NCBI RefSeq assembly: GCF_039543385.1
Contig: NZ_BAABJQ010000015.1
Coordinates: 152,239-216,238, forward strand
Reading direction: 5' to 3'
DNA: 64,000 nucleotides
Source of the DNA: Rugosimonospora acidiphila
GTDB lineage: Bacteria; Actinomycetota; Actinomycetes; Mycobacteriales; Micromonosporaceae
The notes under the pieces were generated by a model that was given only the letters and a program-made list of their open reading frames with translations, made no database searches and was not told the DNA's origin. Positions 1 to 8,722 of the stretch are shown in pieces (the first letter of the stretch is position 1; each line of letters opens with the position of its first letter). Position numbers and translations under genes: made by a program.

Positions 1-82
1 CGGTGCCGGCCACCTCGAACGTGACGCCCTGCAGGATGTGCGAGCCGCCGATCCACGCGGACAGCTCGCGCACGTCGAGCAT
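1..82 (-). CDS. livF: LivF-type ABC transporter ATPase (N-terminal fragment, runs off the window)
   Basis: Only the first 27 codons are inside the window. The ATG at 82-80 shares one base with the TGA stop of the upstream LivG-type gene (TGATG), which indicates translational coupling. The visible residues (MLDVRELSAWIGGSHILQGV) have the look of a LivF start, with the first beta strand and aromatic A-loop region ahead of the missing Walker A. In the family LivF pairs with LivG to power branched-chain amino acid or amide import. The rest of the gene, and presumably the LivH/LivM permeases, lie to the left of position 1. Confidence 0.75.
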   Translation of the reverse strand, partial: MLDVRELSAWIGGSHILQGVTFEVAGT

Positions 83-882
83 CACAGCTCCTCCCCCAGG
101 TACGCCTCCTGCACCGTCCGGTCCGCCATCACGGCGGCCGGGGTGTCGCAGCTCAACAGCGCACCGTGGTGCATCACGGCGACCCGGTCGGCCAGGTCGA
201 GCACCACATCCATGTGGTGCTCGACCATGAGCACGCTGCGCCGGTGCACCCGGGTCAGCGACCGGATCACCTCCACCAGGGCCGGTACGTCGCCGGCGGA
301 GACCCCGGCCATCGGCTCGTCCAGCAGCAGCACGCGCGGCGAGCCGGCCAGCAGCAGGGCTATCTCCAGCTTGCGCTTGTCGCCGTGGGACAGCGCCCCG
401 GCCGTGTCCCGGCTCCTGGCCTCCAGGAGCACCTGGGCGAGGATCTCGTCGGCGGCCACCGCCACCCCGCGGTCCGCCGCCGGGCGCCGCCAGGCCCGCA
501 TCGAACCGCCCCGGTGTGCCTGCACCGCCAGCCGGACGTTCTCGTCGACCCGCAGCGACCCGAACACGGACGAGGACTGGAACGTGCGGCCGAGGCCGAG
601 CCTGGCGCGCCGGTGGACGGGCAGCCCGGTGATGTCGGCGCCGGCCAGCCGCACCCGCCCGGCGGTGGGCCGGCGCAGCCCGGACACCAGGTTGAACAGC
701 GAGGTCTTGCCCGCGCCGTTCGGCCCGATCACGGCAACGAATTCGCCGCTCGCCAGGGCCAGGTTGACCCCGTCCACTATGGACACTCCGCCCACCCGCC
801 AGGACAGCGCCTCGATCGCCAGGTCGGTCGCCGGGCCGGTCGGCGGCCCGGCAACGCCTCCGGCCCCGGCGTCACGCCTCAC
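82..882 (-). CDS. livG: LivG-type branched-chain amino acid ABC transporter ATPase
   Basis: A 266-residue ABC ATPase with Walker A GPNGAGKT at residues 53-60, signature LSHGD at 164-168 (a variant of LSGGQ) and Walker B VLLLDEP ending at 190. The length and the insert between Walker A and the signature fit LivG of the HAAT family, which forms a heterodimer with LivF on the cytoplasmic face. It starts at GTG, three bases after the stop of the binding-protein gene, and overlaps livF by one base, so the three form one operon. The first 20 residues (Ala/Gly/Pro-rich) are a non-conserved extension. The actual substrate cannot be read from the ATPase. Confidence 0.85.
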   Translation of the reverse strand: MRRDAGAGGVAGPPTGPATDLAIEALSWRVGGVSIVDGVNLALASGEFVAVIGPNGAGKTSLFNLVSGLRRPTAGRVRLAGADITGLPVHRRARLGLGRTFQSSSVFGSLRVDENVRLAVQAHRGGSMRAWRRPAADRGVAVAADEILAQVLLEARSRDTAGALSHGDKRKLEIALLLAGSPRVLLLDEPMAGVSAGDVPALVEVIRSLTRVHRRSVLMVEHHMDVVLDLADRVAVMHHGALLSCDTPAAVMADRTVQEAYLGEEL

Positions 883-885
883 GAT

Positions 886-2100
886 TCAGCCCTTCATCGC
901 CACGACCGGCGGCGTGGTGTCACTCGGGTCGACCGCCTTGACCAGGGTGGCGGTCAGGTTGGTGCCGGAGCCGCTGAGCTTCGCCTGGAACATGGGTTGC
1001 AGCAGCGCGTGGTCCGACGCGCGCACGGTCAGCTTGCCCTTGACCGAGTCGAAGCTGTACCCCTCAAGCGCCTTCACCATCGCGTCCACGTCGTCGCCGC
1101 CGGCCTGCACCGCGTGCACGATCAGCTGCGCCGCGGCGAAACCGTCCGGGTCGAACAGGTCGGTCGCACCGCCCGGTACCGCCTGCTTGAGGGCCTGTTC
1201 GGCGGGGTTGTCGGTGGCGCCGTCGAAGTAGTGCGCCAGGAAACTGACCTTGGTGCCGGCGGCGCCGAACGTCGGCCAGGTCGCCCGGATGTCCAGCCCG
1301 GTCACCACGGTCGTGCTGGCCAGCACGCCCTGCTGGTCCAACGCCTGCCACATGGTGCTGGCCGTGGTGCCCGCCCAGGCCACGAACAACAGGTCCGGCC
1401 TGGCGTTCTTGGCCTGGCTGGCGAACGGGGTGAAGTCGGTGGCGCTCTCCGGCACGGCGATGCTGGTGACGGTCGCGCCGGCCCCACCCATCACCGCCTT
1501 GACCGCCTCCACATTGGACTTGCCGAACGCGTCGTCCTGCGCGAACACCAAGACCTTCTTGCCGGTCGCGTCGCCCAGGAACGACTTGGCGGTGAGCACG
1601 TCCTGATAGGACTGGCGGCCGGAGCGGAAGGTGTATTTGTTGATTCCGGTGACCGCGTCGGTGGCGGCCGGCCCGGAGATGAACAGCACCTTGTTCTGCG
1701 CGGCCAGCGGGGCCACCTGCAGCGCCACGCCGGACGCGGTCGAGCCGGCGAGAATCTTGTACCCCTTGCCGATCAGGTCCTTGGCCGCGGACACCGCCTT
1801 CGCGGGGTCGCCCGCGTCGTCCGCGTAGGTCACGTTGACCTGCCGCCCGCCGATCTTGTTGGTGCCGTTGGTCGCGTACGCCAGCCCGGCCTTGAAGCCG
1901 TCCGTGTACTCCTGCCCGTAGCTGGCCAGCGCGCCGGTCTGCGAGTAGACCACCCCGATGTTGACCGGTGCGCTCGAACCGACGGTCGAGCCGCCGCTGG
2001 CCGCCTTCTGCGGGCTGCCACAGGCCGCGGCGGCGAAGACCGCCACGGTCGCCACCGAGCCGGCGAGCAGCGCCCGCCGGGATGTCCGTACCGCACCCAT
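886..2100 (-). CDS. Branched-chain amino acid type ABC transporter substrate-binding lipoprotein
   Basis: Periplasmic-binding-protein type I fold (LivK/amide family), 404 residues. The ATG at 2100 is chosen because GGAGG lies about 8 nt upstream and the protein then begins with a compact lipoprotein signal: twin-Arg-like TSRRALL, a hydrophobic core, and lipobox AAAC with Cys27. An upstream in-frame start would add 29 unlikely residues. The segments INIGVVYSQTG-like near the mature start and the later VFISGPAATDAV and VLVFAQDDAFG strands are typical of the family. It is first in the operon with livG and livF. The permeases are not between them, unlike the common livKHMGF order, and must lie beyond the left edge if this is a complete transporter. 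Confidence 0.85.
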   Translation of the reverse strand: MGAVRTSRRALLAGSVATVAVFAAAACGSPQKAASGGSTVGSSAPVNIGVVYSQTGALASYGQEYTDGFKAGLAYATNGTNKIGGRQVNVTYADDAGDPAKAVSAAKDLIGKGYKILAGSTASGVALQVAPLAAQNKVLFISGPAATDAVTGINKYTFRSGRQSYQDVLTAKSFLGDATGKKVLVFAQDDAFGKSNVEAVKAVMGGAGATVTSIAVPESATDFTPFASQAKNARPDLLFVAWAGTTASTMWQALDQQGVLASTTVVTGLDIRATWPTFGAAGTKVSFLAHYFDGATDNPAEQALKQAVPGGATDLFDPDGFAAAQLIVHAVQAGGDDVDAMVKALEGYSFDSVKGKLTVRASDHALLQPMFQAKLSGSGTNLTATLVKAVDPSDTTPPVVAMKG

Positions 2101-2463
2101 CCGGACGCCTCCCACCTCACACGCCGTTGTATTCGGTCCCGGTCCGGCGCGGCGCGTCCTGCCCCGCACCCAGACCAGTCGCAGCACACGTTAGGGCGGA
2201 GGTCTACCGGCCACCATGTGTGTGGGATCCACAAGTAACGATCCAGGAATGGGTGCCGGCTACGTGCCTCGCGGGCGGGGCGGGCGCCCCGGCCGGGATT
2301 CTGCCGGGGCCGGGGCCTGCGGCCGAGGCCACCTCACCCGGTGCCCTCCACACTTCCGGGCGCCCGGCTGTGTGAACCGAAGACATTATCGAACATCAAT
2401 GTAACGACTACCCTACGAACAACCCACCGGACCACCCATCCCGCCCCGTCCCAGGGAGGCGCC
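2101..2463. other. Divergent intergenic region, no gene seen
   Basis: 363 bp between the divergent lipoprotein and depolymerase genes. The left part is GC-rich and featureless. The right part (about 2375-2420) drops in GC and holds the short inverted repeat ACATT (2383-2387) / AATGT (2398-2402), a likely promoter zone for the plus-strand esterase. A ribosome binding site AGGGAGG lies just before 2464. No convincing small ORF. Confidence 0.5.
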
Positions 2464-3732
2464 ATGCGCAGACATCACCAACTTCTCGTCGCGGCCGTGG
2501 CGTGCGCCGGCGCGCTCGCGGTCGCGGCCGCCACACCGCGGCTCGCCGCGCCGGCCCAGGCCGCGGCCACGCTCACCCAGGTCAGCGGGTTCGGCTCCAA
2601 CCCGGGCGCGCTGGGCATGTACAGCTACGTGCCGACCGGCCTGGCCTCCGGCGCCCCGCTCGTGGTGGCGCTGCACGGCTGCACGCAGAGCGCGTCCGAC
2701 TACTACACCAACGCCGGCTGGCCCAAATACGCCGACCTGTACCACTTCGCGCTTGTCTTCCCGCAGCAGAGCTCGGCCAACAACGCCACCGAGTGCTTCA
2801 ACTGGTTCCAGACAAGCGACTATGCCCGGGGGCAGGGTGAGGCGCTGTCCATCAAGCAGATGGTCGACTACGCCGTCGCGCACTACGGCTCCGATCCGCA
2901 CCGGGTGTACGTGACCGGGTTGTCCGCGGGCGGCGCGATGACCGCCGTCATGCTCGCCGACTATCCGGACGTGTTCGCCGGCGGCGCCATCATCGGCGGC
3001 ATCCCGTACGCCTGCGCCTCCGACCTGACCAGCGGACTGACCTGCCAGTACGGCGCGACCAGCAAGACCCCGGCGCAGTGGGGCAACCTGGTGCGCGGAG
3101 CCGACCCGGGATACTCCGGGCCGTGGCCCCGGGTGGCGATCTGGTACGGCACCTCCGACGCGGTCGTGAACCCGGCCAACGCGACCGAGTCTCGCGACCA
3201 GTGGACGAATGCCTGGGGCATCTCCCAGACGCCCAGCTCCACCACGAGCCTGCCGGGCGGCACCACCCTGCAGTCCTACGACGACTCCTCCGGCCAGCCG
3301 GCCGTCGAGCTGTACGGCGTCCAGGGCATCGGCCACGGCACCCCGGTCAACCCGGGCAGCGCCACCGACCAGTGCGGCGCCACCGGCACCTACTACCTGC
3401 GCTCCATCTGCTCGTCGTACTACACGGCCCAGTTCTGGGGGCTGGGGTCGGCCGCGCCGACGGCGAGCCCGACCGGCAGCCCCAGCCCGACGGCAAGCGC
3501 CAGCGCCAGCGGGAAGCCGAGCCCGAGCCCAAGCCCGAGCCCTACGGCGGACCAGCCCTGCTTCACCGGCAACAACTACCAGCAGACGACGGCCGGCCGG
3601 TCGCACCAGTCCGGCGGATACACCTACGCCAACGGCTCCAACCAGGCGATGGGCCTGTGGAACGTGTTCGTCACGCACACGCTGCGCCAGACCGGACCCA
3701 ACTACTACGTGCTGGCCGATGGCCAGTGCTGA
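2464..3732 (+). CDS. Secreted PHB depolymerase-family esterase, type 1 catalytic domain
   Basis: 422 residues starting at ATG after AGGGAGG. A signal peptide (about residues 1-35) ends at AQA-AA. The alpha/beta-hydrolase elements come in type 1 order: oxyanion HGC (71-73), lipase box GLSAG with Ser154, Asp232 in GTSDAV and His291 in GIGHG. A Ser/Pro/Ala-rich linker (about 330-360) leads to a C-terminal Cys-bounded module (about 365-422) seen in some extracellular short-chain PHA depolymerases and probably binding or stabilising. Family members cleave poly-3-hydroxybutyrate or feruloyl/acetyl esters, and the substrate here is not decided by sequence. It faces the type 2 enzyme across a strong hairpin. 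Confidence 0.85.
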   Translation: MRRHHQLLVAAVACAGALAVAAATPRLAAPAQAAATLTQVSGFGSNPGALGMYSYVPTGLASGAPLVVALHGCTQSASDYYTNAGWPKYADLYHFALVFPQQSSANNATECFNWFQTSDYARGQGEALSIKQMVDYAVAHYGSDPHRVYVTGLSAGGAMTAVMLADYPDVFAGGAIIGGIPYACASDLTSGLTCQYGATSKTPAQWGNLVRGADPGYSGPWPRVAIWYGTSDAVVNPANATESRDQWTNAWGISQTPSSTTSLPGGTTLQSYDDSSGQPAVELYGVQGIGHGTPVNPGSATDQCGATGTYYLRSICSSYYTAQFWGLGSAAPTASPTGSPSPTASASASGKPSPSPSPSPTADQPCFTGNNYQQTTAGRSHQSGGYTYANGSNQAMGLWNVFVTHTLRQTGPNYYVLADGQC

Positions 3733-3750
3733 ACCGACCATCCGAACCGT

Positions 3751-3780
3751 CGGGCCGGCCCGCGCGACCGGGCCGGCCCG
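3751..3780. terminator. Bidirectional hairpin between convergent depolymerase genes
   Basis: CGGGCCGGCCCG (3751-3762) is repeated at 3769-3780 with a 6-nt loop. Because each arm is itself palindromic, the two form a perfect 12-bp stem. There is no T tract, as usual in high-GC actinomycetes. It sits 18 nt after the type 1 gene stop and 62 nt after the type 2 gene stop, so it can serve both. Confidence 0.7.
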
Positions 3781-3842
3781 GCTGGGTCCGACGGCGCGGC
3801 CGGGCCCGACGGCTTGGCTGGTGCGAGCCGTGCGGCCGCGCG

Positions 3843-4919
3843 TCAGCCGCCGAGCGCGCGCACCTCGGCCATGACGGACTCGAGCTGCGCGCCACCGTGG
3901 ATCGGGTAGTTGGTCGCGCCCAGGTAACCCCACCAGTCCCAGCAGCCGTACGGGTTCACCACGCTCGCGGTGGCCTGCGGGTACAGCACGATCATCGCGT
4001 TGGTGTCCGCGTACTGGTCGAGGTTGGCGTCGTCCACGAAGGCGGTGCCTACCGCGTCGTACCCCTGAGCGCACCCGTGCAGCGCCACCATCAGGCGGCA
4101 GGTCGCGCCGGCCGCGCAGGAGGACGGCACGTAGGCGAACGCCTTGCTTCCCATGGACAGCCTGGCCGCGTTGCCGCCGACCGCGTAGCCGTTCTGGTTG
4201 AACCGGGTCAGGGTGCCGGTCAGCGCCCCCGGGTTCGGTGCGGCCACCGACCCGAACAGCTTGGTCAGGAACTGGTTCTCCGCGTCAGTGCCGCAGTTGT
4301 CCAGGTACGGCGACCCGGTCGCGGTGCAGCCCAGTGGCCCGTACGGGGTGACCCAGGAGTGGCCGGACGGCCCGGTCACGTACTGGACGTTCGCGCCAAA
4401 GTGCCGGTAGAAGCCGGCCAGGTCGCTGGTGAGGCTGCCGGCCACGGTGGAGTCGGCGGTGCCGTGGTACACGTAGACCGGCTGGCCGGACAGGTTCCCG
4501 ATCGGGTCGATCCAGCGGTACGCGGACCACAGCGAGGCGTCCGCCTCCAGCGTGGGCAGCCCATCCGGCCAGATGTTCTCGCCGCAGCCGTAGACCGCCT
4601 GACTGGCGTTGTTCTGCGCGCAGTAGTACGGGCCGGCGGCGAAGATTGCCGCGCCCCGGATCCGGCCGGAGTACGCCACCTGGAGCTGGGTGGCCAGATA
4701 CCCGCCGGAGGAGACGCCGCCGACGTACACGCCGGAGATGTGGTAGGCCTTCAGCGATCCGTCGACGGGTGTGACGGTGGCCGGGGCGATGGCGGCCCGG
4801 GTGGGTGCTGCCGGGGTGGGCGCGGCCTGGGCGGTTTCGGCCAGACCGAGCGGGATGGATAGTGCGGTGACGGTGAGCGCCGTGACGGTGGCGGCGCACA
4901 GGCGTGAAAGTGGCCTCAT
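3843..4919 (-). CDS. Secreted PHB depolymerase-family esterase, type 2 (circularly permuted) catalytic domain
   Basis: 358 residues with a signal peptide of about 33 residues (cleavage near AQA-AP). The catalytic elements are permuted: Ser70 in GVSSG, Asp156 in GTADS and His187 in SGHSW come first, and the oxyanion motif LMVALHGCAQG (His281) comes last. This is the defining order of type 2 extracellular PHB depolymerases. It carries no obvious separate substrate-binding domain. The start at 4919 gives the signal peptide immediately, and the longer open frame upstream runs antisense-like through the tannase gene and is not coding. No clear Shine-Dalgarno is visible, so it may be leaderless. 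It lies 175 bp downstream of the tannase on the same strand. Confidence 0.85.
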   Translation of the reverse strand: MRPLSRLCAATVTALTVTALSIPLGLAETAQAAPTPAAPTRAAIAPATVTPVDGSLKAYHISGVYVGGVSSGGYLATQLQVAYSGRIRGAAIFAAGPYYCAQNNASQAVYGCGENIWPDGLPTLEADASLWSAYRWIDPIGNLSGQPVYVYHGTADSTVAGSLTSDLAGFYRHFGANVQYVTGPSGHSWVTPYGPLGCTATGSPYLDNCGTDAENQFLTKLFGSVAAPNPGALTGTLTRFNQNGYAVGGNAARLSMGSKAFAYVPSSCAAGATCRLMVALHGCAQGYDAVGTAFVDDANLDQYADTNAMIVLYPQATASVVNPYGCWDWWGYLGATNYPIHGGAQLESVMAEVRALGG

Positions 4920-5094
4920 GCTCGCCAGGCTAGGAACGTCGCGACCCGCCGGGCGACGGCTGCTCACTACACCTTCGCATGTATCGATATAGCGGGAACT
5001 CCCACGGCGCCCCCGCACGTGCCGGCCTCCGCACGTGCCGGCCGCCGCGACCGCGCGGGTCGCGGCGGCGGCTCGTGCCGGGCGGCGCCGGTGC

Positions 5095-6789
5095 CTACCG
5101 GTGCGGGTTCCTGCCGGGCGGCGCCGGGTCCCAGATCCAGTGCAGGTCACCGGCGTGCGCCACCGGCGGCGGCGCGGCGTGGAAGTTGGCGGCGGACTCG
5201 ACGCTGCCCGTGCCGTCGTAGCGGGCCACCTGCGGGTACGGGTACAGCGGCCGGGACCGGCCGGGGTTGAGCGGGCTGGTCGCGGAGTTGCTCGCGACCA
5301 GCCGGTCCGGGGCGGTGCCGTCCCGCAGCCACGCCAGCATCGGGGTGAGCGGGTCGAAGGTGCTCGGCCCGTCGCCCCCGCCGCAGTGACCCATCCCGGG
5401 CACCATGAACAGCCGCAGCCAACCCATCGTGCGCTGCGGCCCGCCGAGCGCGTTCGCGGCCTCGGTGTAGTAGTCGACGGCCGCGCCCGGGTTGGCGGCG
5501 GCGTCCGCCCACCCCTGGTAGATGAGCAGCTTGCCGCCGTGCCGGGCAAAGGCGCCCAGGTCGGGGTGGCCGTATGGTGGCACCGGGTCGTAGACCTTGG
5601 CCATCGGCACCAGCCGGGCGATGTTCGCGTCGGTGAACCGCCAGTCGCGGTACGAGGCCGGGGTCGGCGCGCCGATCGGCAGGTTGAGGTCCTTGAGCCC
5701 GCTGTCGGCCAGCTGTGCGGCACTGGTCGCGGTGGCGGCCCAGCTGAGTTCGGAGCCGTACGGCGCCAGGTACGGGTACAGGGCCTGGCCGTGCTCGTCG
5801 ACCGGTCCGTGGTAGAACGCCTGCGCGGAGGCGAGTTCGGCCGGGGTCAGGCAGTCGCCGACGTCGCGGGCGCCTCGAGGGCAGCGCAGCGTCGCGGGGT
5901 CGAAGGGGCAGTCGCGCGGGTCGTCGATGGTGCCGTCGCGCAGTCCGTCGAGCCCGTCACAGGCGTCGACCACGGCGCCGTGCAGCAGCCGCAGCTTGTC
6001 GGCGCCGAGGATGGGCCGCCCGTTCGCGTCGAGCCCCTTCTGCGCCAACCACGCGTTCTCGATGCCGGCCAGCCGCCCGGGATAGGCCGGGTCTCCGGCG
6101 ATGGCGCCGTCGAAGTCGCTCGGGTAGCGCTGCACCTCGGACTCGACTTCCCGTCCGCCGGTCGAGCAGCCCTGCATGATGGAGTACCGGGGTGCCCGAC
6201 CGTAGAAGATGCTGATCAGCTCCTTGGCGACCACGGCGGTGACGTGGTCGGAGCGGTACGCCCAGTCGACGCGCAGCTGTTCGTCGGTCAACCCCCACAG
6301 GGCATCGCTGCCGACGTGGCCACCGTCCTGCGCGGCGACGGCGAAGCCCTGGGCGAGCGCGTCGACGCAGCTGCCGAACGGGATGGTGCCGTCACGCCCG
6401 CCCCCGCCGGTCTGGTAGTAGTCGCCGTTCCACGAGTTGGTGGGCAGCCCCACCTCGAACTGCACCTGGGGCGTGACGTAGCCGTGCACGTCGCAGTACT
6501 GCGGGTCCTTGCCGGCCTTCGGCACGACGGTGGCGGCGGTGACGGTGGCGGGTGCCTCGCGGTTGCGGGTGAGGTCGGCGCCGGTCAGGCTGGCGCAGTT
6601 GGTGACCGGAAACGTCGCCGCCGACAGTACCGGCGGGGCCGGGCGCCGGGCGACGCCGACCGTGGCGGACGCGGACCCGGGCGCGGCACCGCGCGCCTGG
6701 GCGACGTGGCCGGTGACCAGGGCGCTGGTACCGACCAGGAAGCCTGCCACGCCGATCCGCAGGGCAAATCGACGTCTGGTCTTCCCCAT
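5095..6789 (-). CDS. Secreted tannase/feruloyl esterase family protein
   Basis: 564 residues with a signal peptide (about 1-32). The family hallmark CS-D-HC triad with its disulfide is complete: Cys208-Ser209 in MQGCSTGG, Asp429 in GWADAA, and His468-Cys469 in GMGHCGG. A Ca-binding-like loop DACDGLDGLRDG (276-287) is typical. Enzymes of this family hydrolyse gallate, ferulate or MHET-like aromatic esters outside the cell. The ATG at 6789 follows GAGGAG, and upstream in-frame codons lack a ribosome binding site. With the two depolymerases it forms a run of three secreted esterases, suggesting degradation of plant or polyester material. Confidence 0.85.
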   Translation of the reverse strand: MGKTRRRFALRIGVAGFLVGTSALVTGHVAQARGAAPGSASATVGVARRPAPPVLSAATFPVTNCASLTGADLTRNREAPATVTAATVVPKAGKDPQYCDVHGYVTPQVQFEVGLPTNSWNGDYYQTGGGGRDGTIPFGSCVDALAQGFAVAAQDGGHVGSDALWGLTDEQLRVDWAYRSDHVTAVVAKELISIFYGRAPRYSIMQGCSTGGREVESEVQRYPSDFDGAIAGDPAYPGRLAGIENAWLAQKGLDANGRPILGADKLRLLHGAVVDACDGLDGLRDGTIDDPRDCPFDPATLRCPRGARDVGDCLTPAELASAQAFYHGPVDEHGQALYPYLAPYGSELSWAATATSAAQLADSGLKDLNLPIGAPTPASYRDWRFTDANIARLVPMAKVYDPVPPYGHPDLGAFARHGGKLLIYQGWADAAANPGAAVDYYTEAANALGGPQRTMGWLRLFMVPGMGHCGGGDGPSTFDPLTPMLAWLRDGTAPDRLVASNSATSPLNPGRSRPLYPYPQVARYDGTGSVESAANFHAAPPPVAHAGDLHWIWDPAPPGRNPHR

Positions 6790-7087
6790 GCTTCTCCTCG
6801 TTTGTCCGATGATGCCGATGTGAATGTGAGCCGGCGTGGACAACGACGCGGAGCCGCCTTGGTCACGGTCTGGATTGAAACGGTCACACTCTGATGACAT
6901 CACCTCCGGCGCAAGCGCGACATGTGCCCCGAGCCGGCCACACCGCGGCTAACCAGGCATATGGCGACATTCACGCACGGCATTTCGTGCCGCGCGGAAC
7001 TTCAGGCGGGCTCAGTCAGGGCGCCGGCGGCAGCGACTAAAGCTGCTCCGCGGGCTCAGTGCTCGGAGGAACCGCGCGGAATCCACG

Positions 7088-7966
7088 CTAACGCAGCGCG
7101 GTGGCCGCGGCGGCCTTCACTGCCGCCGTCAGCGCCGCGAGGGCCGCGGATTTCAGGCTCCAACACTGCCAGTACAGCGGGACGTCGAGGTGGTGGCCGG
7201 GCGCCAGTTCGACGAGGCGGCCGGCGGCGAGGTCGGTGCGCGCGAGGTCCTCCGGGATGAGGCCCCAGCCGAGGCCGAGCCGGACGGCCTCGGTGAAGCT
7301 CGCCGAGGCGGGGACGAAGTGGGTCGGGGGGTCGATGTCGCGGCGGGTGACCGCGCGGGCGAAGCGATGCTGCAGGGTGTCTTTGCGGTTGAACCGGACC
7401 ATGGGTGCGGTGGCGAACGCCTCCGTGAGGTCGCGCCCGTCGAACCACGCGAAGTGGACGGCTGGCGTGGCGACAGCGAGGTAGCGCATCACCCCGAGCC
7501 TTCGCACCCGGCATCCCTGCACGGCGACCCGCTCGGTGGTCACCGCCGCCATCACCGTGCCGGCGCGCAACAGCTCGGCGGTGTGCCCCTCGTCGTCGGT
7601 GTGCAGCTCGAAGACCACCTCGGGCAGGGCGGCGAGGGCGGGCAGAAACCAGCCGGCGAGGGAGTCCGCGTTGACGACGACCGCCAGGCGGGTCAGCGCG
7701 TGCGGGCCCAGCGCACCGCGCGCGGCGTCGAGGGCCTCGTGCTCCAGCAGCTCCACCTGGCCGCCGAGGCGCAGCAGGGGCAGCCCGGCGGCGGTCGGCA
7801 CGCACGGCCGCACCCGGCGCACGAGCACCTGCCCGACGACCTGCTCCAGCGCCTTGATGCGCTGGCTGACCGCGGACGGGGTGACGTGCAGGGCGCGTGC
7901 CGCGGCGTCGAAGCTGCCGTGCTTGATGACCGCGTCGAAGGTGGCGAGCTGGATCGGGTCGAGCAC
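7088..7966 (-). CDS. LysR-family regulator of LysG/ArgP type
   Basis: 292 residues starting at GTG. The N-terminal winged HTH (about 1-60) reads DAAARALHVTPSAVSQRIKALE, followed by the substrate-binding domain. Across the first 80 residues it matches ArgP/IciA and LysG, which sense lysine or arginine and control a basic amino acid exporter. The gene is divergent from the LysE-type exporter with only about 71 bp between starts, the classical lysG-lysE arrangement, so that exporter is the probable target. Which amino acid is the effector cannot be told here. Confidence 0.88.
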   Translation of the reverse strand: MLDPIQLATFDAVIKHGSFDAAARALHVTPSAVSQRIKALEQVVGQVLVRRVRPCVPTAAGLPLLRLGGQVELLEHEALDAARGALGPHALTRLAVVVNADSLAGWFLPALAALPEVVFELHTDDEGHTAELLRAGTVMAAVTTERVAVQGCRVRRLGVMRYLAVATPAVHFAWFDGRDLTEAFATAPMVRFNRKDTLQHRFARAVTRRDIDPPTHFVPASASFTEAVRLGLGWGLIPEDLARTDLAAGRLVELAPGHHLDVPLYWQCWSLKSAALAALTAAVKAAAATALR

Positions 7967-7976
7967 GTAAGCGATT

Positions 7977-8000
7977 CTAATGGACCTTAAAATTCTTTAG
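7977..8000. promoter_or_regulatory. Candidate LysG/ArgP operator
   Basis: An AT-rich imperfect palindrome framed by CTAA and TTAG, in an otherwise GC-rich 71-bp divergent spacer. LysR-type regulators usually bind such interrupted dyads between their own gene and the target. A TAGCGT -10-like element at 8025-8030 lies about 8 bp before the exporter ATG. Confidence 0.45.
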
Positions 8001-8037
8001 CTGGGATGCAGGGGCCGGCCGCCCTAGCGTGGCAGGC

Positions 8038-8631
8038 ATGGGCTCTGTGCTTGCCGGGTTCGGCTTCTGCTTCGCGCTGATCGTCGCCATCGGGGCGCAG
8101 AATGCCTTCGTGCTGCGCCAGGGGCTGCGCCGCGAGCACGTCGTACCGGTCGTGGCGACCTGCGCGGCCGCCGACGCGGTGCTGATCGCGGCCGGCATCG
8201 CCGGCCTCGGCGCCGTACTGGCCAACGCGCCCGCGATCGTGACGGCCGTGCGCTGGGGCGGCGCGCTGTTCCTGCTCGGGTACGCGGCGCTGGCGGTCCG
8301 CCGGGTCCTGCGACCCGCCGCCCTCAGCCCGCTCGACCGCCCGCCGGCGACGCTGCGCGCGACGCTGTTGGCCTGCCTGGCGTTCACGTTCCTCAACCCG
8401 CACGTCTACCTCGACACGGTGATGCTGCTCGGCGCCGTCGCCCACCACTACCCGGATCCGTGGGCGTTCGGAGCCGGGGCGGCGACGGCGAGCCTGGTGT
8501 GGTTCTCCGGACTGGGCCTCGGCGCTCGACGGCTGACACCGCTGCTCGCGCACCCGGCGGCCTGGCGGGTGGTGGACGGTGCGATAGCCACCATCATGGT
8601 GACCCTCGCGGTGTCGCTGGCCGCCGGCTAA
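8038..8631 (+). CDS. LysE/ArgO-family amino acid exporter
   Basis: 197 residues with about six transmembrane segments and the family N-terminus GFGFCFALIVAIGAQNAFVLRQG. It exports basic amino acids (lysine or arginine) across the membrane. ATG 8038 is preferred over the in-frame GTG at 8029 because it matches family starts and would give a nearly leaderless mRNA from the TAGCGT element. It is divergent from, and probably activated by, the LysG/ArgP-type gene. Confidence 0.88.
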   Translation: MGSVLAGFGFCFALIVAIGAQNAFVLRQGLRREHVVPVVATCAAADAVLIAAGIAGLGAVLANAPAIVTAVRWGGALFLLGYAALAVRRVLRPAALSPLDRPPATLRATLLACLAFTFLNPHVYLDTVMLLGAVAHHYPDPWAFGAGAATASLVWFSGLGLGARRLTPLLAHPAAWRVVDGAIATIMVTLAVSLAAG

Positions 8632-8722
8632 CCGGCCCCGACGGTGTCACCGACTGAAATATGCTGGCCGGCAAGCTGGTGAGGACACCTGCGGTTGGCG
8701 GCAACGGACATCGGAGGCGCTG

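Noticed and set aside
2413..4074. A 553-residue minus-strand frame across the first depolymerase gene
   Set aside because: Antisense to a gene with complete catalytic motifs and rich in Arg/Gly/Ala, as expected for a high-GC shadow.
3843..5723. A 626-residue minus-strand frame that would extend the type 2 depolymerase upstream
   Set aside because: The first 270 residues are Arg/Thr/Pro-rich shadow translation of the tannase gene. The signal peptide of the real protein starts at 4919.
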